A stretch of 48,787 bases of DNA, from contig MCFL01000184.1 of assembly GCA_002102555.1 (NCBI GenBank), forward strand, positions 1-48,787, written 5' to 3'. The notes under the pieces are model-generated. The model saw nothing but the letters and a program-made list of their open reading frames with translations. It did no database searches and had not been told where the DNA came from. Positions 20,975 to 33,131 of this stretch are shown here, piece after piece. Position numbers and translations under genes: made by a program. Numbering within the stretch: position 1 is the stretch's first letter; every line of letters begins with the position of its first letter. This stretch comes from Catenaria anguillulae PL171. Its lineage: Eukaryota; Blastocladiomycota; Blastocladiomycetes; Blastocladiales; Catenariaceae.

Positions 20975-22842
20975 AAATGAGAGTTCTGGACGGCTGCAGA
21001 TATTGACAGTTTCCGGGTTGGGAAGAGAGAAAAGGGGGGATGACAGAGATGTCAGATCCTTTTGTCGATTTCTGGCCGGATCTGTCTGACTGGCCGTGGC
21101 AGCAGCAAGCTCGCGAGTTGCAACGAAACACGATCTTGTTCCGGTTGAGCTTGAGCTCACGATCCAAACCGACCAAACGCCAACGCGTGTCTCCCACCCT
21201 TCGCGACCGTTCGTTCGTGCCCTCAAACGGGCAAGTGATAAAAAAGGAGCCATGTGCATGGGCTCTGTCTTCAAGGCCTGAACGCTCGACTTGAGTCACC
21301 CTGACACATGTATCCATTTGCGGCAAGATGCCCTTGTCAGAATGTCGCGCAGCAGGCGGAACGCGAACGCAATGCGTGCGCGGGTGAACGATGAAGGCCA
21401 GCTGCCTACATATCCACATAGAAAGTGAACTGTTCCTCCGACATACTTGATGCTCGGGGCACGTGGGGGTATACGTGGATGAGCTGCCTCCAATCCCGAA
21501 CACACAGCAGCAATATGGACATTGTGACTCTGCTCGAAACCTATGGCCCCATCACTGACGCGAAACGCAACAGGTTGTTCTGCATCCGACCGACAGCCGA
21601 AAACTGGAGATGAGGTAGAAACCCGTTGGGCTCAAGTCATTTGGGGAAAAGAAACTGAGGACTCCTTCGTGAACACCAGTCAAAGCGAACCACTACTAGC
21701 GAGCATGCAACAGCTCAATTCCTATTGGCGCACTTTCCCGCAACTCCTCCTGGTATACACACATTATCACCTCAATTATGCAACAACTCGATACAGAGCC
21801 AGTCTCGGGATCAACTCAAAGGATCCGTTGACATACCCCATCACGACCATCACCGCAAACTCAGTCAAGTGTATCACAGTTTTGGGGTCAATCATTCCGC
21901 TCAGATTCTGGTGAGTTTGGCGATGTCGAGGTACTGCCTGTCACGCTGAAATATTACCACCCATGTTGCCTGCTCGCGAACTACGGGTCAAAACAACTGC
22001 TGCAAACTTGTGGCAAATGCCGCCGAGAATTGATGTTTGTGCTCGATTATCAATTGTTGCGGTGTCTTCTCAAGCTGGTCGCTGGCACGTGGCTGAGAGA
22101 AGAACAACGACTGCACTCACTGAGGATGACATGTCGCGCCTTTCTGTCCTAAAGCGATGTCTGACGTTCATATTAAGTCTTACTGGTCTTCACGAATGTG
22201 CAATTATGTATGGTTGCCGCCCGAAAAACTCGCGCCTGCAACGCGTGTGGGCGTTGCATTGACGCGTCCGTGGAGCGGGAGGGGAGGAGGGGTGAGAGGA
22301 AGGTGGATAGACATCATCTGCCATACCAACTCTGTACTTGCCTGGAAGATTGGGGAAAGGGGAGGGGGGAATGCACCGAGTACATTGCTTAAGGTCGGAA
22401 TGTCTTGACGTTGAGGTCGCTTGAGGATTGTTTTGCGACACCGATATGGCCGCCGTCACTCAATGCAGCATCAGTGACGCTGCCCTTTTGGTGATATGAT
22501 ATGTGATCGCGGTGGCCACGGTTGGTCATTGTGACGGGCTCGGTTACATGGCAAAAACCCTCATGTTGGTCGCTGTGCAGGCATGTATAGTACCGCAGAG
22601 AACGTGCATTGTCAGAATGCAAAAGGGTAACGGATTGCAACTGACACACGGCAAGACAATCGTGAGCTCACAGCAAGGCAAGGCATGACCTCACAGCGAG
22701 TGTTCTCGCGGTCCTTTGCTGAGGATGGTATGTAGATCAGAATTCGCAGAGCAGGGAAGTATAATCCATAGGATAAACTTCGATCTGTCACCCTGTCTAT
22801 CAGGCTCTCCAACTTACTCAACCCGCCGACCTACTTCACATC
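20975..22842. other. 1.9 kb with no gene supported
   Basis: Contains the 5' flank of the RhoGAP gene, then short open frames on both strands, none longer than about 125 aa and none with recognisable motifs or convincing splice partners. It is AT-richer than the coding parts. I saw no tRNA-like or repeat structure. Confidence 0.45.
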
Positions 22843-24330
22843 ATGGGACTTGTTAACTCATCAGACTACGAGCCCAACATCCCCTTTCCCATCCGTCCCC
22901 ATCTACCATCATCACCCATCACACTCTTCTTCAACCCGCCGTGGCACACTGGCCGAGCGTCGACTTACCTACACCGACTCAACCCATTCCTCCATCTCGA
23001 TTTCAGTTCCCACGGATCCAACCCCGCCGCCGCCGCCGCCGCATTCCAGATACGCGCACACTCCGAGTGCTCGGCATGCACGGCACACGTCGAAGGTTAC
23101 ATGGACCGACGCCGCGGCATTTCTCATGATTCCGTTCCCACCGGAACCGCCCACACCATCCAACATGTACTACGACTCAAGCCGCGCGTGCACGTGGGTC
23201 GGACGCGCCGCCCCGGCAGCGTCGTGCACGGACGAGCTCCGAGCGGCAAACGACAAACGGCCAACACACGTGTCACACACCCACATTCGCCGCCGCCGAG
23301 CCTGCTTCAGCTTGCGATCCGACCAATGCATTTTCTGGGGCAGGGAGTGTGCCGAGAATATCGGCGTGAACGGTGCAGAGACAAGGACTTGAAGAACTTG
23401 ACGATGTGGATCAAGACCTGGGCCCAATAGCCGTGCATCAAGACGTCGCGGCTGCCCGATCACTTGTCCGCGGGACACACCATGATCCTGGCTTGGTTGT
23501 TTCGCATGTCATTGCTTTGTTCGGTGGCCAAGGTCACGATGCATGTGCGTTGGCGGCGGCCTCTCCGCTTGGGGAGGCCTCCGCACCATCCGGTCAAGAC
23601 CAAGACGAGGTGTGCGAGCTTGTGGGGCATCAACGGGGCGTGGATTGCTTTGACGCCACCGTACCCGAGAACGAGGTCAAAATGGATGCCAAGGATCCAG
23701 ACGCTTGGTTCAAGGTCGTACTTGGTTCGTCGACCAAGACCAACGCATGCAACGTGTACAAGCCGTCGTCCAATGAGGACGCTGACGAGGCGCGCATCAT
23801 GCACATCCGTGAGGAATGGGATCATGCGTGGGATCACATCGGGGATACCGCGCCAGCACAGCTGCCCGATTCCATGGCGGCGGTGATTGTCGACGAGGCG
23901 ATTGGCGGCGGCGTCAAGCTGGCTCGTCGGACTCGGACGAGGCGTTCAGTTGGATATGCAGCAGCACTGCGACGCTGCATCCCGCGGCAGGCACAAGAGC
24001 GTGGCGTGGTGATGCTGCGCAACGTATGGTACCCGTGTCCACGCGGTCCTTGGTTCTGTTGTCGCTCATTCCAAGACTTGCAGGGGTACCCGCAAGCTCT
24101 ATTTGATTCCCCACACTTGCCGTGCTGGGTCTGAAACTGTGCGTGATGTGAGCTATGTGTTTGTCGATGCGGACGCTGCAGAATTGTTTTATGAGCAAGT
24201 GCGAGGTAAAGTGAAGCAGCAGTTTGGAAAGCAAGCAAGCGTGACTGTGGGTAGGTGCAGCGTGAGCGTTAGCGCCAGATTTGTTGGTCAGCGAAAAGCC
24301 AGAGCCAGAGCCAGAGCCCGTTTGTATTGA
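22843..24330 (+). CDS. Disordered locus with RRM-fold-like segments, gene model unresolved
   Basis: Coding-like sequence runs through all three plus frames. A first part (about 22850-23390) is Ser/Thr/Pro-rich and then contains AAFLMIPFPPEPPTPSNMYY, similar in shape to domain 1 of the RRM-like family (hydrophobic strand, LPP, helix). A middle part (23640-23900) is acidic and globular-looking (AKDPDAWFKVVL, EEWDHAWDHIGD). The end (24097-24330) reads LYLIPHTCRAG...VSYVFVDADAAELFYEQVR, matching the FVF-strand/helix of domain 3, and finishes with Arg-Ala repeats. A possible intron 24024-24096 (GTATGG...GCAAG) joins the last two. Other frame changes lack good splice sites, so this is either a many-exon gene, a decayed paralog, or affected by indel errors. 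Confidence 0.4.
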
Positions 24331-24509
24331 AGTGGACGTTTTGGATGTGCAGCAGAAACGAGCGAGCAACGCATATATTTGAAAAGAAATGAACAAGAAA
24401 TGAAAAAAGGGGGAAAAAGGTGTAAACTCAACAAAACCGAAACCAAATGTGCGAAGAAAACGACTTTGCACCCGTGTTCCACATTCATCTTTTTGATCCG
24501 TCAAGTACA

Positions 24510-26276
24510 TCACCAATCATCGTCATCATCGCCATCCTCATCGTCCTCATCCTCACTATCACTATCCAGCCCAGCCCTGCGCCGATTCAACACATCCACA
24601 AGTGCCGCTGCCATAGGGTTCAATGTGGCCGCGCCGCCCGCCGCTGCAGCTCCACCTGCTGCCATACCACTCGGCACACTGGCCGAAGCACTCATACCCC
24701 TCGACCCGCCATCGGTCGACGCATTGGCCGAATGCAGTTTCTTTGCGTTGAAGGAGCGGATGGACTCGAGCAAGTTGGCACGCGAGTCGGGCACCACGGG
24801 TAGCGGCGGGCCCGTTGCGGCGCTGGATTGATCGGCCGAGTCGAGCGACCGCGATGTGGGCAGCGGAGGCGGGATGGGTGCCGATGAGGCCATGGGCGGA
24901 GGCGGAGGAGGGGGAGGCGGAGGCGGGCCACCGGACGATGCGGCAGGTGTCACGGCAACCACAGGCGGCGGCGGAGGCGGCGGAGGAGGAGGAGTGGATG
25001 GCGTGGCAGGCGATGTCGGCACGTTGCGCGTAGGCAACGGCGGCGGGCCCGGTTGGCGTGCAGGCGGGAGAGCCGGCGGCGGGGCTTGCCTTGCCGGAGG
25101 TACCGCGGGCGGCCCCGGCATGACGGTCGATTGTGGGCGCGAAGGCGGCACAGGCGGCGGGAGTCCCGAAGCAGACCGGCGTACGGGTGGAGGAGGCGGT
25201 GGGCCGCGGTTGGCGCGTGCCGGGGGCGGGGGAGGCGGGCCACGGCGGCCAGTGGGTGGCGATGCGGCTGTGGTGGAGCGTGAGGGTGGGAGCGGCGGCG
25301 GGGCTTGTGGGCGGAGAGACGAAGAAGAGGGTGGCGGAGGAGGCATGGACATTGGCCGTTGGATCGGGTGGTTGTGCACGTGGGCAGCCGACGATGCGGT
25401 CGAGGGCGGGATCGGAGGCGGCGCCTTTGTGGGCACGCCACCGCTCAAGGACACGGTCGAGGGTGGGACAGGCGGTGGGGCGTGTGAGGGGCGGGCAACC
25501 ACGTCGTTGGTGGAGGCGTTTTGCTTGTCCATAGCCTTGAGCTTCTTGAGCACCGCCTTGCGCGTGCCGGCGTCTTGCAGCATGTCCTCGGTGATGCCTG
25601 CGGCTACAATGGCGTCGCGCCATTCGGGCTTGAGGTTGGTCACGACAAAGCGGCCGTCGTCGCCGAGCTTCATGCCCGAGACGTGGCGAAAGTCTTGCGG
25701 GGCCGAGATGAGCGACTTGTCGAAAGCGGGTTTGTTCTTCTTTCCTGCCGCCGTGGCATCCTTCTTTGACGATTTCTTAGACGACGACCCGCCAAACAGC
25801 GATTTCTTGGTGGCGGATGACGGCGGCGAGGTGGATCCGGTTGCCGCCGCCGTCGATACCGACGACACGGCTGCTACCGGGGTAATTGTAGGAGCAGCCG
25901 CTACCGCTACGGGAGCAGGAGCAGGCGGGACCAGGGCCTTGATGGCGGCGGCCACCTGGGACGCGTGGAGCGAGTTGGCAAAGGCAATGCCCAGGACGTG
26001 GTCGTCGCCCTCAAACGAGTGGAACTTTGGCGTGTCTGCGTGGTACTCGAGGCCCGCATAAAGGCGCTGCTGCCACAGGACAGTCAGGTCGTCGGGCGAC
26101 ACAAGGTAGAACGCCTTGTTGGCGACCGCGCCAATGCCCTGCGCGCACTGATCCCATGTGCCCGACACTTGGTTGGCCAGGTACAGGCGGGCGTGGGCGG
26201 CGGCGGCGGGGCGCACGCCGAGGGCGTTGGTGACGAGTTGGGTCAGTGAGTGTGTGGTCAAGTCGTCGTCGGCCAT
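24510..26276 (-). CDS. LAS17: WASP family actin nucleation promoter
   Basis: Activates the Arp2/3 complex to branch actin, e.g. at endocytic sites. ATG at 26276 (MADDDLTTHS) gives 588 aa; an in-frame ATG 30 nt upstream is less likely. Order: WH1 domain (about 5-115, with LYLANQVSGTWDQ and FHSFEGDDHVLGIAFA); Lys/Ser-rich linker; CRIB/GBD (about 188-265) with ISAPQDFRHVSGM; a long proline-rich region with many PPPPP runs; WH2 motif (about 495-515) LLESIRSFNAKKLHS; and a C-terminal acidic tail ending in the typical terminal Trp (DDDDDW). A Cdc42/Rac-type GBD is missing from the well-known yeast Las17, so this protein keeps the ancestral, animal-like layout. Confidence 0.92.
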   Translation of the reverse strand: MADDDLTTHSLTQLVTNALGVRPAAAAHARLYLANQVSGTWDQCAQGIGAVANKAFYLVSPDDLTVLWQQRLYAGLEYHADTPKFHSFEGDDHVLGIAFANSLHASQVAAAIKALVPPAPAPVAVAAAPTITPVAAVSSVSTAAATGSTSPPSSATKKSLFGGSSSKKSSKKDATAAGKKNKPAFDKSLISAPQDFRHVSGMKLGDDGRFVVTNLKPEWRDAIVAAGITEDMLQDAGTRKAVLKKLKAMDKQNASTNDVVARPSHAPPPVPPSTVSLSGGVPTKAPPPIPPSTASSAAHVHNHPIQRPMSMPPPPPSSSSLRPQAPPPLPPSRSTTAASPPTGRRGPPPPPPARANRGPPPPPPVRRSASGLPPPVPPSRPQSTVMPGPPAVPPARQAPPPALPPARQPGPPPLPTRNVPTSPATPSTPPPPPPPPPPVVAVTPAASSGGPPPPPPPPPPPMASSAPIPPPLPTSRSLDSADQSSAATGPPLPVVPDSRANLLESIRSFNAKKLHSANASTDGGSRGMSASASVPSGMAAGGAAAAGGAATLNPMAAALVDVLNRRRAGLDSDSEDEDDEDGDDDDDW

Positions 26277-26472
26277 GTTAACGTTGATTGACTGTACTTG
26301 TATCATACAAATTCATTTGGGAAGTGAAAGAGACTTATGCTTTTGGTTTGACTCTTTTCGTGGGTGTGGTCTTGGCACCACAATGTTCTGGAAGCATCTT
26401 CGAGAACCTCCACTGGAATCCTTCGAGACGTTCGATCGATGTCTTGTAAAATATATTGCGAATATCCTATGA

Positions 26473-28339
<1,867 letters not shown>

Positions 28340-28518
28340 GGACTTGTGTGGTTTTGCCTGTATGTATTTATTCGCTGTCGCAGTTGCTCACCAATTCATA
28401 TTTATCTTCCAACATGGTGACATGGTGCACAAATGGAAATGTATACGAGAATTCGCCATGACGCTGACATGACAAAATTTTGAGAACTTCGCAACCACCA
28501 CTACACTACCAAACAGAC

Positions 28519-29457
28519 TCAATACTTGATGAACCTCACTGACCGCAGATGCGGCAACACATACGCCTCGTACGCCTCCAGCGTCATAATCCACCTGCCT
28601 GCCTGCTTGCGCACGCCTTCCTTGCATGCACCCGTGTCCAGCGTCCCATACTTGCGCGCATGCGCCGACCCAGACTTGAAAGGATCCTTGAGGTCGGGTG
28701 AAAAAATGCGAGTCAGGTCGCCAACCAAAAAGTAGGTGCGCCCGTCAACGTACACTTCACCCGGGGCATCGATCATGAGGTCGCCCAGAGCGTCAATGAA
28801 CTTGTCGGAGCGCTCTTCCGGAGTGGGCTTCTTGGGCTCGTTGTCTTCTGCCTTTTGCGCAACGGCGACAGGCGCCGCGGTCGGAGTTGGCGGATCAATG
28901 ACTGAGTTAGCGACGGAATGGGATTGCGGCAAGTCCTTGCCGTTGACAGTAGGATACCGGACCGTCGGCTCGGGTACCGTCGCCACTGGCAGCGAGTGCA
29001 TCGCTTGCATGACGACATTTGACATGGCGACCGCCTCCTTGTACGCCTCGTCCAACGCCAGTTGTTCGGCCGCAAACTCGGCGTCACACCTCTTCAACTC
29101 GGCATTGATCATGCTCAACTCCCGCTTGACCTGATCTGTCTCGGCAACGGCCTTGTGCAACGGCTCGACAAGCTCTTGCGCCTTTTTCTTTGCTTCCTTG
29201 AGCGCTATCTCGGCACTTTTCAGGGCTTCCTCGGCATCCTTGACGGCCTTCTCAGCATCGATATGGGCCCGACGGGCTGCACGCTCGAGATCCTCGCATT
29301 GATTCACACGGCTGATGAGCGTTTTGCGGTCAAATTCGATGCGGAGCTTGTGCATAAGGACCTTGCAGGCGCGAGACAGGGCGATGGACGGATTGAGGTT
29401 TTGGTGTTTGGATTGCATGGTGTTATCGTTCGAGAACGTCATGGTGGAGGTGGTCAT
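28519..29457 (-). CDS. Family A coiled-coil protein, copy 1 (A1)
   Basis: ATG at 29457 (MTTSTMTFSNDN) gives 312 aa, chosen because paralog A2 starts at the same aligned place. N-terminal NLNPSIALSRACKVLMHKLRIEFDR, then a long charged coiled coil (about 45-165; LERAARRAHIDAEKAVKDAEEAL), a Pro/Thr/Ala linker with VRYPTVNGKDLPQS, and a conserved C-terminal domain (about 220-312: KFIDALGDLMIDAPGEVYV, TYFLVGDLTRIFSPDLKDP, RWIMTLEAYEAYVLPHL) ending RFIKY. Family not recognised. It is transcribed away from B1 across an 810-bp shared promoter region, and the same A/B arrangement recurs at 33.8-36.5 kb. No signal peptide or membrane segment, so cytosolic or nuclear is likely. Confidence 0.7.
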   Translation of the reverse strand: MTTSTMTFSNDNTMQSKHQNLNPSIALSRACKVLMHKLRIEFDRKTLISRVNQCEDLERAARRAHIDAEKAVKDAEEALKSAEIALKEAKKKAQELVEPLHKAVAETDQVKRELSMINAELKRCDAEFAAEQLALDEAYKEAVAMSNVVMQAMHSLPVATVPEPTVRYPTVNGKDLPQSHSVANSVIDPPTPTAAPVAVAQKAEDNEPKKPTPEERSDKFIDALGDLMIDAPGEVYVDGRTYFLVGDLTRIFSPDLKDPFKSGSAHARKYGTLDTGACKEGVRKQAGRWIMTLEAYEAYVLPHLRSVRFIKY

Positions 29458-29599
29458 GGTGAAAACTGTACTTGATGGGTAATGTCTTTGAAGATTCGTA
29501 TATGCAGAAAGAGGAATGGATGCGAGGCGGGCCGGTCCACCTATTTGCAAGCTGCTCGTCTCATCTCAGTGACTATAGGCAGGCATCAGCTGTGTGGCG

Positions 29600-29853
29600 T
29601 TGGACACGGTTGGACACACGGTTGGACACGCGATGAGGGAACAACCGACGCGATCTGCATGATGCGGATGGACAGCAACTGGACAAGCAAGAGAGCTACA
29701 TAATATCGCCCAAGCACAAAACGACCCACATTTGGACTGCCTTGGACAAGTGGCCACGTATGTGTGACTCGAATCAAGATGATTGGTCGAACTGGCAGAC
29801 CGCACGCAAAGTGGCGTGTTTACATTGGACAGCGTTTGGACAGGCCGTTGGAC
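29600..29853 (+). promoter_or_regulatory. TTGGAC motif array in the A1/B1 divergent promoter
   Basis: Eight exact TTGGAC hexamers, all on the plus strand, start at 29600, 29610, 29622, 29732, 29742, 29825, 29836 and 29848. Within each cluster the spacing is 10-12 bp, about one helical turn. Looser TGGACA variants lie at about 29669-29685. This looks like a multi-site transcription factor array. The factor is unknown. Confidence 0.6.
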
Positions 29854-29909
29854 GTTTCCGAGACGCCAACATAGCATGACTGGTGCTGCTTGCCCTTTTT
29901 GAAGCCAGG

Positions 29910-29917
29910 TATAAAAG
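29910..29917 (+). promoter_or_regulatory. TATA box for B1
   Basis: TATAAAAG in a GC-rich setting, 57 bp after the last TTGGAC and about 110 bp before the probable 5'-UTR intron. Confidence 0.65.
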
Positions 29918-30021
29918 GTTGCCCGCTCCCCGAGAGCTCTTCTCCCTTGCTTGAATCGTTGCAGAAAGCCAACGCTCGGCTCCAACATCTCTCATCCACC
30001 CATCCCACCCTGGACTTGCGT

Positions 30022-30196
30022 GTACGTTGGGCTCTCTGTCACTGTCTCCTTGTGTGGCCAAGCGACACTCCGTCAGTTTCTCTCTGCTTCCACCTCCACT
30101 CTTTACCTGCATCACTGACTCACCAATTCCCCCTTTGAATTGTCCCACAGTCGTTTTCGTACTCGCGCGACAATTTTCGAACGTCCACGAACCGAT
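30022..30196 (+). promoter_or_regulatory. B1 5'-UTR intron and conserved leader
   Basis: A probable 5'-UTR intron (30022-30150: GTACGT donor, CTGACTCA branch-like site, TGTCCCACAG acceptor) is followed by a leader (30151-30196) with TTCGTACTCGCGCGA and ACGTCCACGAACC. The same 3' intron end and leader occur before B2 and, inverted, before B3. The leader has no ATG. Confidence 0.6.
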
Positions 30197-30266
30197 ACGC
30201 CTGATTCAAGCGCACGCATCACACGCCCGAGTTTCCCGTTTCCCCGCTTCCGAATCAACCCACGCC

Positions 30267-31058
30267 ATGGCTCGCAAGTGTCCTCCCGTGCCTCCCTCGT
30301 TGTCTTCGCGACTCGAAGCTGCCGAACAGGCCCAGGCCAGATATGTCGAGAAGACCGCGAAATTCAACAACAAGGCGGAGAAGTGCAAGATGGCAGTCCA
30401 GGCCAAGTCCCAAAAGAAGGCCGAGAAGTACGCCGGCAAGGCCGAGAAGTACGCCAGCAAGGCCGCAGAGCAGCAAAAAGAAATTGCGAATATCAAGGGC
30501 GAGATTGAGATTGCCCGCGCCCAAGCCATGCGTATCAGGTGCGAGCTCATCGCGCAAAAACCCGGGATTGTTGCCATGTTTCAATGTGTGCTCGAAGATG
30601 GCCCCAAGTTTGCCCGCAACTTCCAAAAGGATCCGGAGATGGCTGTCTACAAGGCCATATTCGCCCTTGCCAAGGATAAGCGCAAGATTCATCTACCAGT
30701 CAAGCAGGGCCCCGAAAGCATTCGCGACTACAAGTGGTCCGACAACGGCGCGGCCATTATTTCTGCAGAAGCCGTCATGCTCTTGGTGCCGGCCCTCGCC
30801 CATGGTCCGCATAAGGACCGGACGAGGGCCTTCGATATCGTGCGGAACCGCATTTACCAGCTCAACATCCATCACACCAACTGTGCCGACAATCTTTGGA
30901 ACCCAGGTTGGAGCAAGTCGTGCGGCGAGAACGGGTGGTGGGTGGCGCACTTGTCAGCGTTTGTGCGCGACGTGGTGCCTATCTTGCCCGCGGTAAAGAA
31001 GGAGATTGATGAGTGTCGTGGGTGCAATGCTTGCCGTGCAGCTCGCCGCCGCCCCTGA
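30267..31058 (+). CDS. Family B coiled-coil protein with CxGCxxC tail, copy 1 (B1)
   Basis: 263 aa, ATG at 30267 (MARKCPPVPPSLSSRLE). Residues 5-100 form a very basic Lys/Ala/Glu coiled coil with internal repeats (KKAEKYAGKAEKYASKAAEQ). The C-terminal half is globular: KFARNFQKDPEMAVYKAIFALAKD, then IISAEAVMLLVPALAHGPHKDRTRAFDIVRNRI, GWWVAHLSAFVRDVVPILP, and a tail IDECRGCNACRAARRRP with three Cys that could bind metal. Family not recognised. Divergent from A1, with which it shares the TTGGAC array; a TATA box and a 5'-UTR intron lie upstream. The basic coil suggests nucleic-acid or partner binding; that is inference. Confidence 0.7.
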   Translation: MARKCPPVPPSLSSRLEAAEQAQARYVEKTAKFNNKAEKCKMAVQAKSQKKAEKYAGKAEKYASKAAEQQKEIANIKGEIEIARAQAMRIRCELIAQKPGIVAMFQCVLEDGPKFARNFQKDPEMAVYKAIFALAKDKRKIHLPVKQGPESIRDYKWSDNGAAIISAEAVMLLVPALAHGPHKDRTRAFDIVRNRIYQLNIHHTNCADNLWNPGWSKSCGENGWWVAHLSAFVRDVVPILPAVKKEIDECRGCNACRAARRRP

Positions 31059-31096
31059 GTGTCAATTATGAGCCTGATTGTGGCGTCGTCTAATGG

Positions 31097-31192
31097 GAAT
31101 ATGTTGTGTCACATTATGATGAGCTTTTCTTTGTTGCATCCGTTGAAACCCACCAAATCTTTGTCAAATCCGAATAAAAAACTGGTTTCTTC
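31097..31192 (+). terminator. B1 3' UTR with AATAAA, conserved with B2
   Basis: Contains ATATGTTGTGT, CTTTGTTGCATC, GTTGAAACCCACCAAA and an AATAAA at 31173-31178, all in the same order as after B2. Confidence 0.55.
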
Positions 31193-31660
31193 GAATTGCT
31201 GTGCTCGTTTCGCAATGGAAGTGACAAGCGAAGCTCAAGTGTAGTTCGCAGGCGGGTTGAGTCGTGTCGCGGCATGACTTGGCGTGTAGAACTTTCTGCT
31301 TGCTGTTTGAGGCTGGCCAATGCAAATGCGGTGTAATGCAATACAGACTATTGTACCATTCAAGAACATTGCGCTGACTTGCATATTCTTTTGGGCGGGC
31401 TCCTCACCGACGATGCCCTTGATATCGGTGAAATGTGCCTCTCATTTTTTTGACACGGATCGGACACGACGCGACAATCGTCCAGCCCGCAGCAACGGCA
31501 GCAACGGGCGGGGAGCAGGGTGGGAAGGAGAACAGAAATGGCGGTCACAAGTTGGCTTGCTTGCTTGAATGCCGTCAATGAGCAAATGCAGTGATGCGCA
31601 AATATTTACTTGACATAGCGAGTAGTTTATATGTATCACACAGAAGATGAAACACACTAC
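31193..31660. other. Intergenic, no gene seen
   Basis: About 470 bp with only short unsupported open frames. Confidence 0.45.
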
Positions 31661-31664
31661 ATAC

Positions 31665-31775
31665 TGCAATTCAATTCAAAACAACTTGAACTTGGCACTT
31701 GACAAACAAACTGTCCTTACTCCCAATCAATCAACAACCCAATGAGCCTCAACACGGGCCCTGCCAGTGGTCACC
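31665..31775 (-). pseudogene. Fragment of the 3' end of an RRM-like family gene
   Basis: On the minus strand, GGCAGGGCCC, GTGTTGAGGCTC and ATTGGGTTGTTGATTGATTG then GGAGTAAG match the last about 50 bases of the gene at 38269-40825, whose product ends GLLIDWE. The 3' flank (CAAAACAAC, TTACTCCCAATC on the plus strand) is also similar. Only this end is recognisable, with small gaps, so it is a relic of a partial duplication. Confidence 0.55.
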
Positions 31776-32208
31776 AGGTAAATAATGGATGTCAGGAGAG
31801 GTTCTCTTACCCGGGAATCCATTGAAACAGGCTGCTGCGCTGAGTACCTTGGCTCCGTTGGCTTGTGTAAGGCTGTGCGTATGGGAACGGCAAGTCGAAC
31901 AGAATGAATGCCAACCTCCATATGCGCGCATGCGGCCGCAATTCACATTCTGGGACCCGGCTCATCACCATGTCCAGAAAAAAGCTAGCGCAATACGTCT
32001 CCCAAGCTATACGCATGTATTTCTTCATACCATGAGTACCCCTATTCATACAATCTTGGTGTCGTTGTGACAACACCCCCACGACGTTGATGCCGTCCTA
32101 TGAGCGCGTGTTGGGTACATCAGATTGGTGAAACCATTTGCATTTGCCGTTTGAACGATCATGTGGGTTTCAACCTCGTGCACAAAAGCATCAATAACAC
32201 ATTCCTTC
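31776..32208. other. Intergenic, no gene seen
   Basis: About 430 bp. No supported coding sequence. Confidence 0.4.
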
Positions 32209-33009
32209 TCATTGACCGACAGGACCGCACCAATAAAGGACAGTCTCGATTACTTGACGACGAGCAGCAAGGCAAGTCTTGCACCCAGTGCACTTGTCGA
32301 TGGCCTCCTTGATGGCGGGCAAAACGGGTACCAGATCTCGCACAAACGCCGACAGCTGCGCGTCCCACCGGCCGTCCACAGACTGTCGCCAACCGTGCAC
32401 GTGCGACTGGTCCGTGGCGCCATCTGCACGGTCGATGCCAAGTTCTGCAAGACGCTCGGACACAATGTCAGATGCCCTGACTGGGTCCTTGTGCGGGCCG
32501 CGGGCGAGTGCGGGAATGAGGAGCTGCACGGCTTCCTCGGGAACAATCCATACGTCGCACCCGTTCCAACGATAGTGGCTGAATTCGCGCGGATCGAGCG
32601 TGGTCGGGCAGGCGGGCGTGTCCACGTGAGCAGCTCTTGATTTCGCGAGGTTGTTTAAGGCCACCGTGACGGCGTAATCGGGCTCGTTTTCAATGCACGC
32701 GTCAAAGTGACGAAGCTGGGCACCTTCGAGTTGGCCTCGGAACATGGTCGTGATGCCGCTCTTGTTGGATTCTAGCGCCTTTCTGACGCGATAGATCTCG
32801 ATTTCCGTCACAAGCTGCATGATTTGCTTCTCCAGCTCGGCCTCTTCGGCCTTCCACATCCTGGCCTTGCGGCTGCACATCTTGGCGAGCGACCTAGACT
32901 TGAACCGCTTGGCTTTTGCGTTGTATCTCCTGGCCGTGCCGGCGCACTTGAATTTGGCGGCTTTAGCCGCGGCAAGTTTGGAGAACAGCGTCATTTCTTG
33001 GTCCGCCAT
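32209..33009 (-). CDS. Family B coiled-coil protein, copy 3 (B3)
   Basis: 266 aa, ATG at 33009 (MADQEMTLFSKL); the frame extends upstream only through a non-ATG codon. The basic coiled coil (about 5-95) is shorter and less regular than in B1/B2. The C-terminal half keeps the family pattern: IVPEEAVQLLIPALARGPHKDPVRASDIVSERL, RWDAQLSAFVRDLVPVLPAIKEAI, and DKCTGCKTCLAARR. It has an extra about 15-residue end (VIETVLYWCGPVGQ). It lies alone, inverted relative to B1 and B2, between the two A/B pairs, with no A partner beside it. Its 5' leader (33075-33131) matches that of B1 and B2, so it was copied with its regulatory start. Confidence 0.65.
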   Translation of the reverse strand: MADQEMTLFSKLAAAKAAKFKCAGTARRYNAKAKRFKSRSLAKMCSRKARMWKAEEAELEKQIMQLVTEIEIYRVRKALESNKSGITTMFRGQLEGAQLRHFDACIENEPDYAVTVALNNLAKSRAAHVDTPACPTTLDPREFSHYRWNGCDVWIVPEEAVQLLIPALARGPHKDPVRASDIVSERLAELGIDRADGATDQSHVHGWRQSVDGRWDAQLSAFVRDLVPVLPAIKEAIDKCTGCKTCLAARRQVIETVLYWCGPVGQ

Positions 33010-33074
33010 GATACCGGGTGGATGTGAGTCCAAAGAACCGGCGGTTCAGCGGGCAAGAAGGCGCGCGGGTAGGG

Positions 33075-33131
33075 TTGGTTCGTGGACGTTCGAAAGTTTC
33101 GCGCGAGTACGAAGCCGGCTGTGAAACAATC
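33075..33131 (-). promoter_or_regulatory. B3 conserved leader with intron acceptor
   Basis: Reverse complement reads GGATTGTTTCACAG, then TTCGTACTCGCGCGA and TTTCGAACGTCCACGAACC, the same order as the leaders of B1 and B2. The CACAG is a likely 5'-UTR intron acceptor; the donor is not assigned. Confidence 0.55.

Noticed and set aside
21300-22842. Possible undetected gene in the 1.5-kb gap
   Set aside because: Short frames only, no splice-linked series and no motif on either strand.
24856-26061. 401-aa Gly-rich plus-strand frame
   Set aside because: Antisense of the WASP proline-rich region; poly-Gly is the complement of poly-Pro codons.
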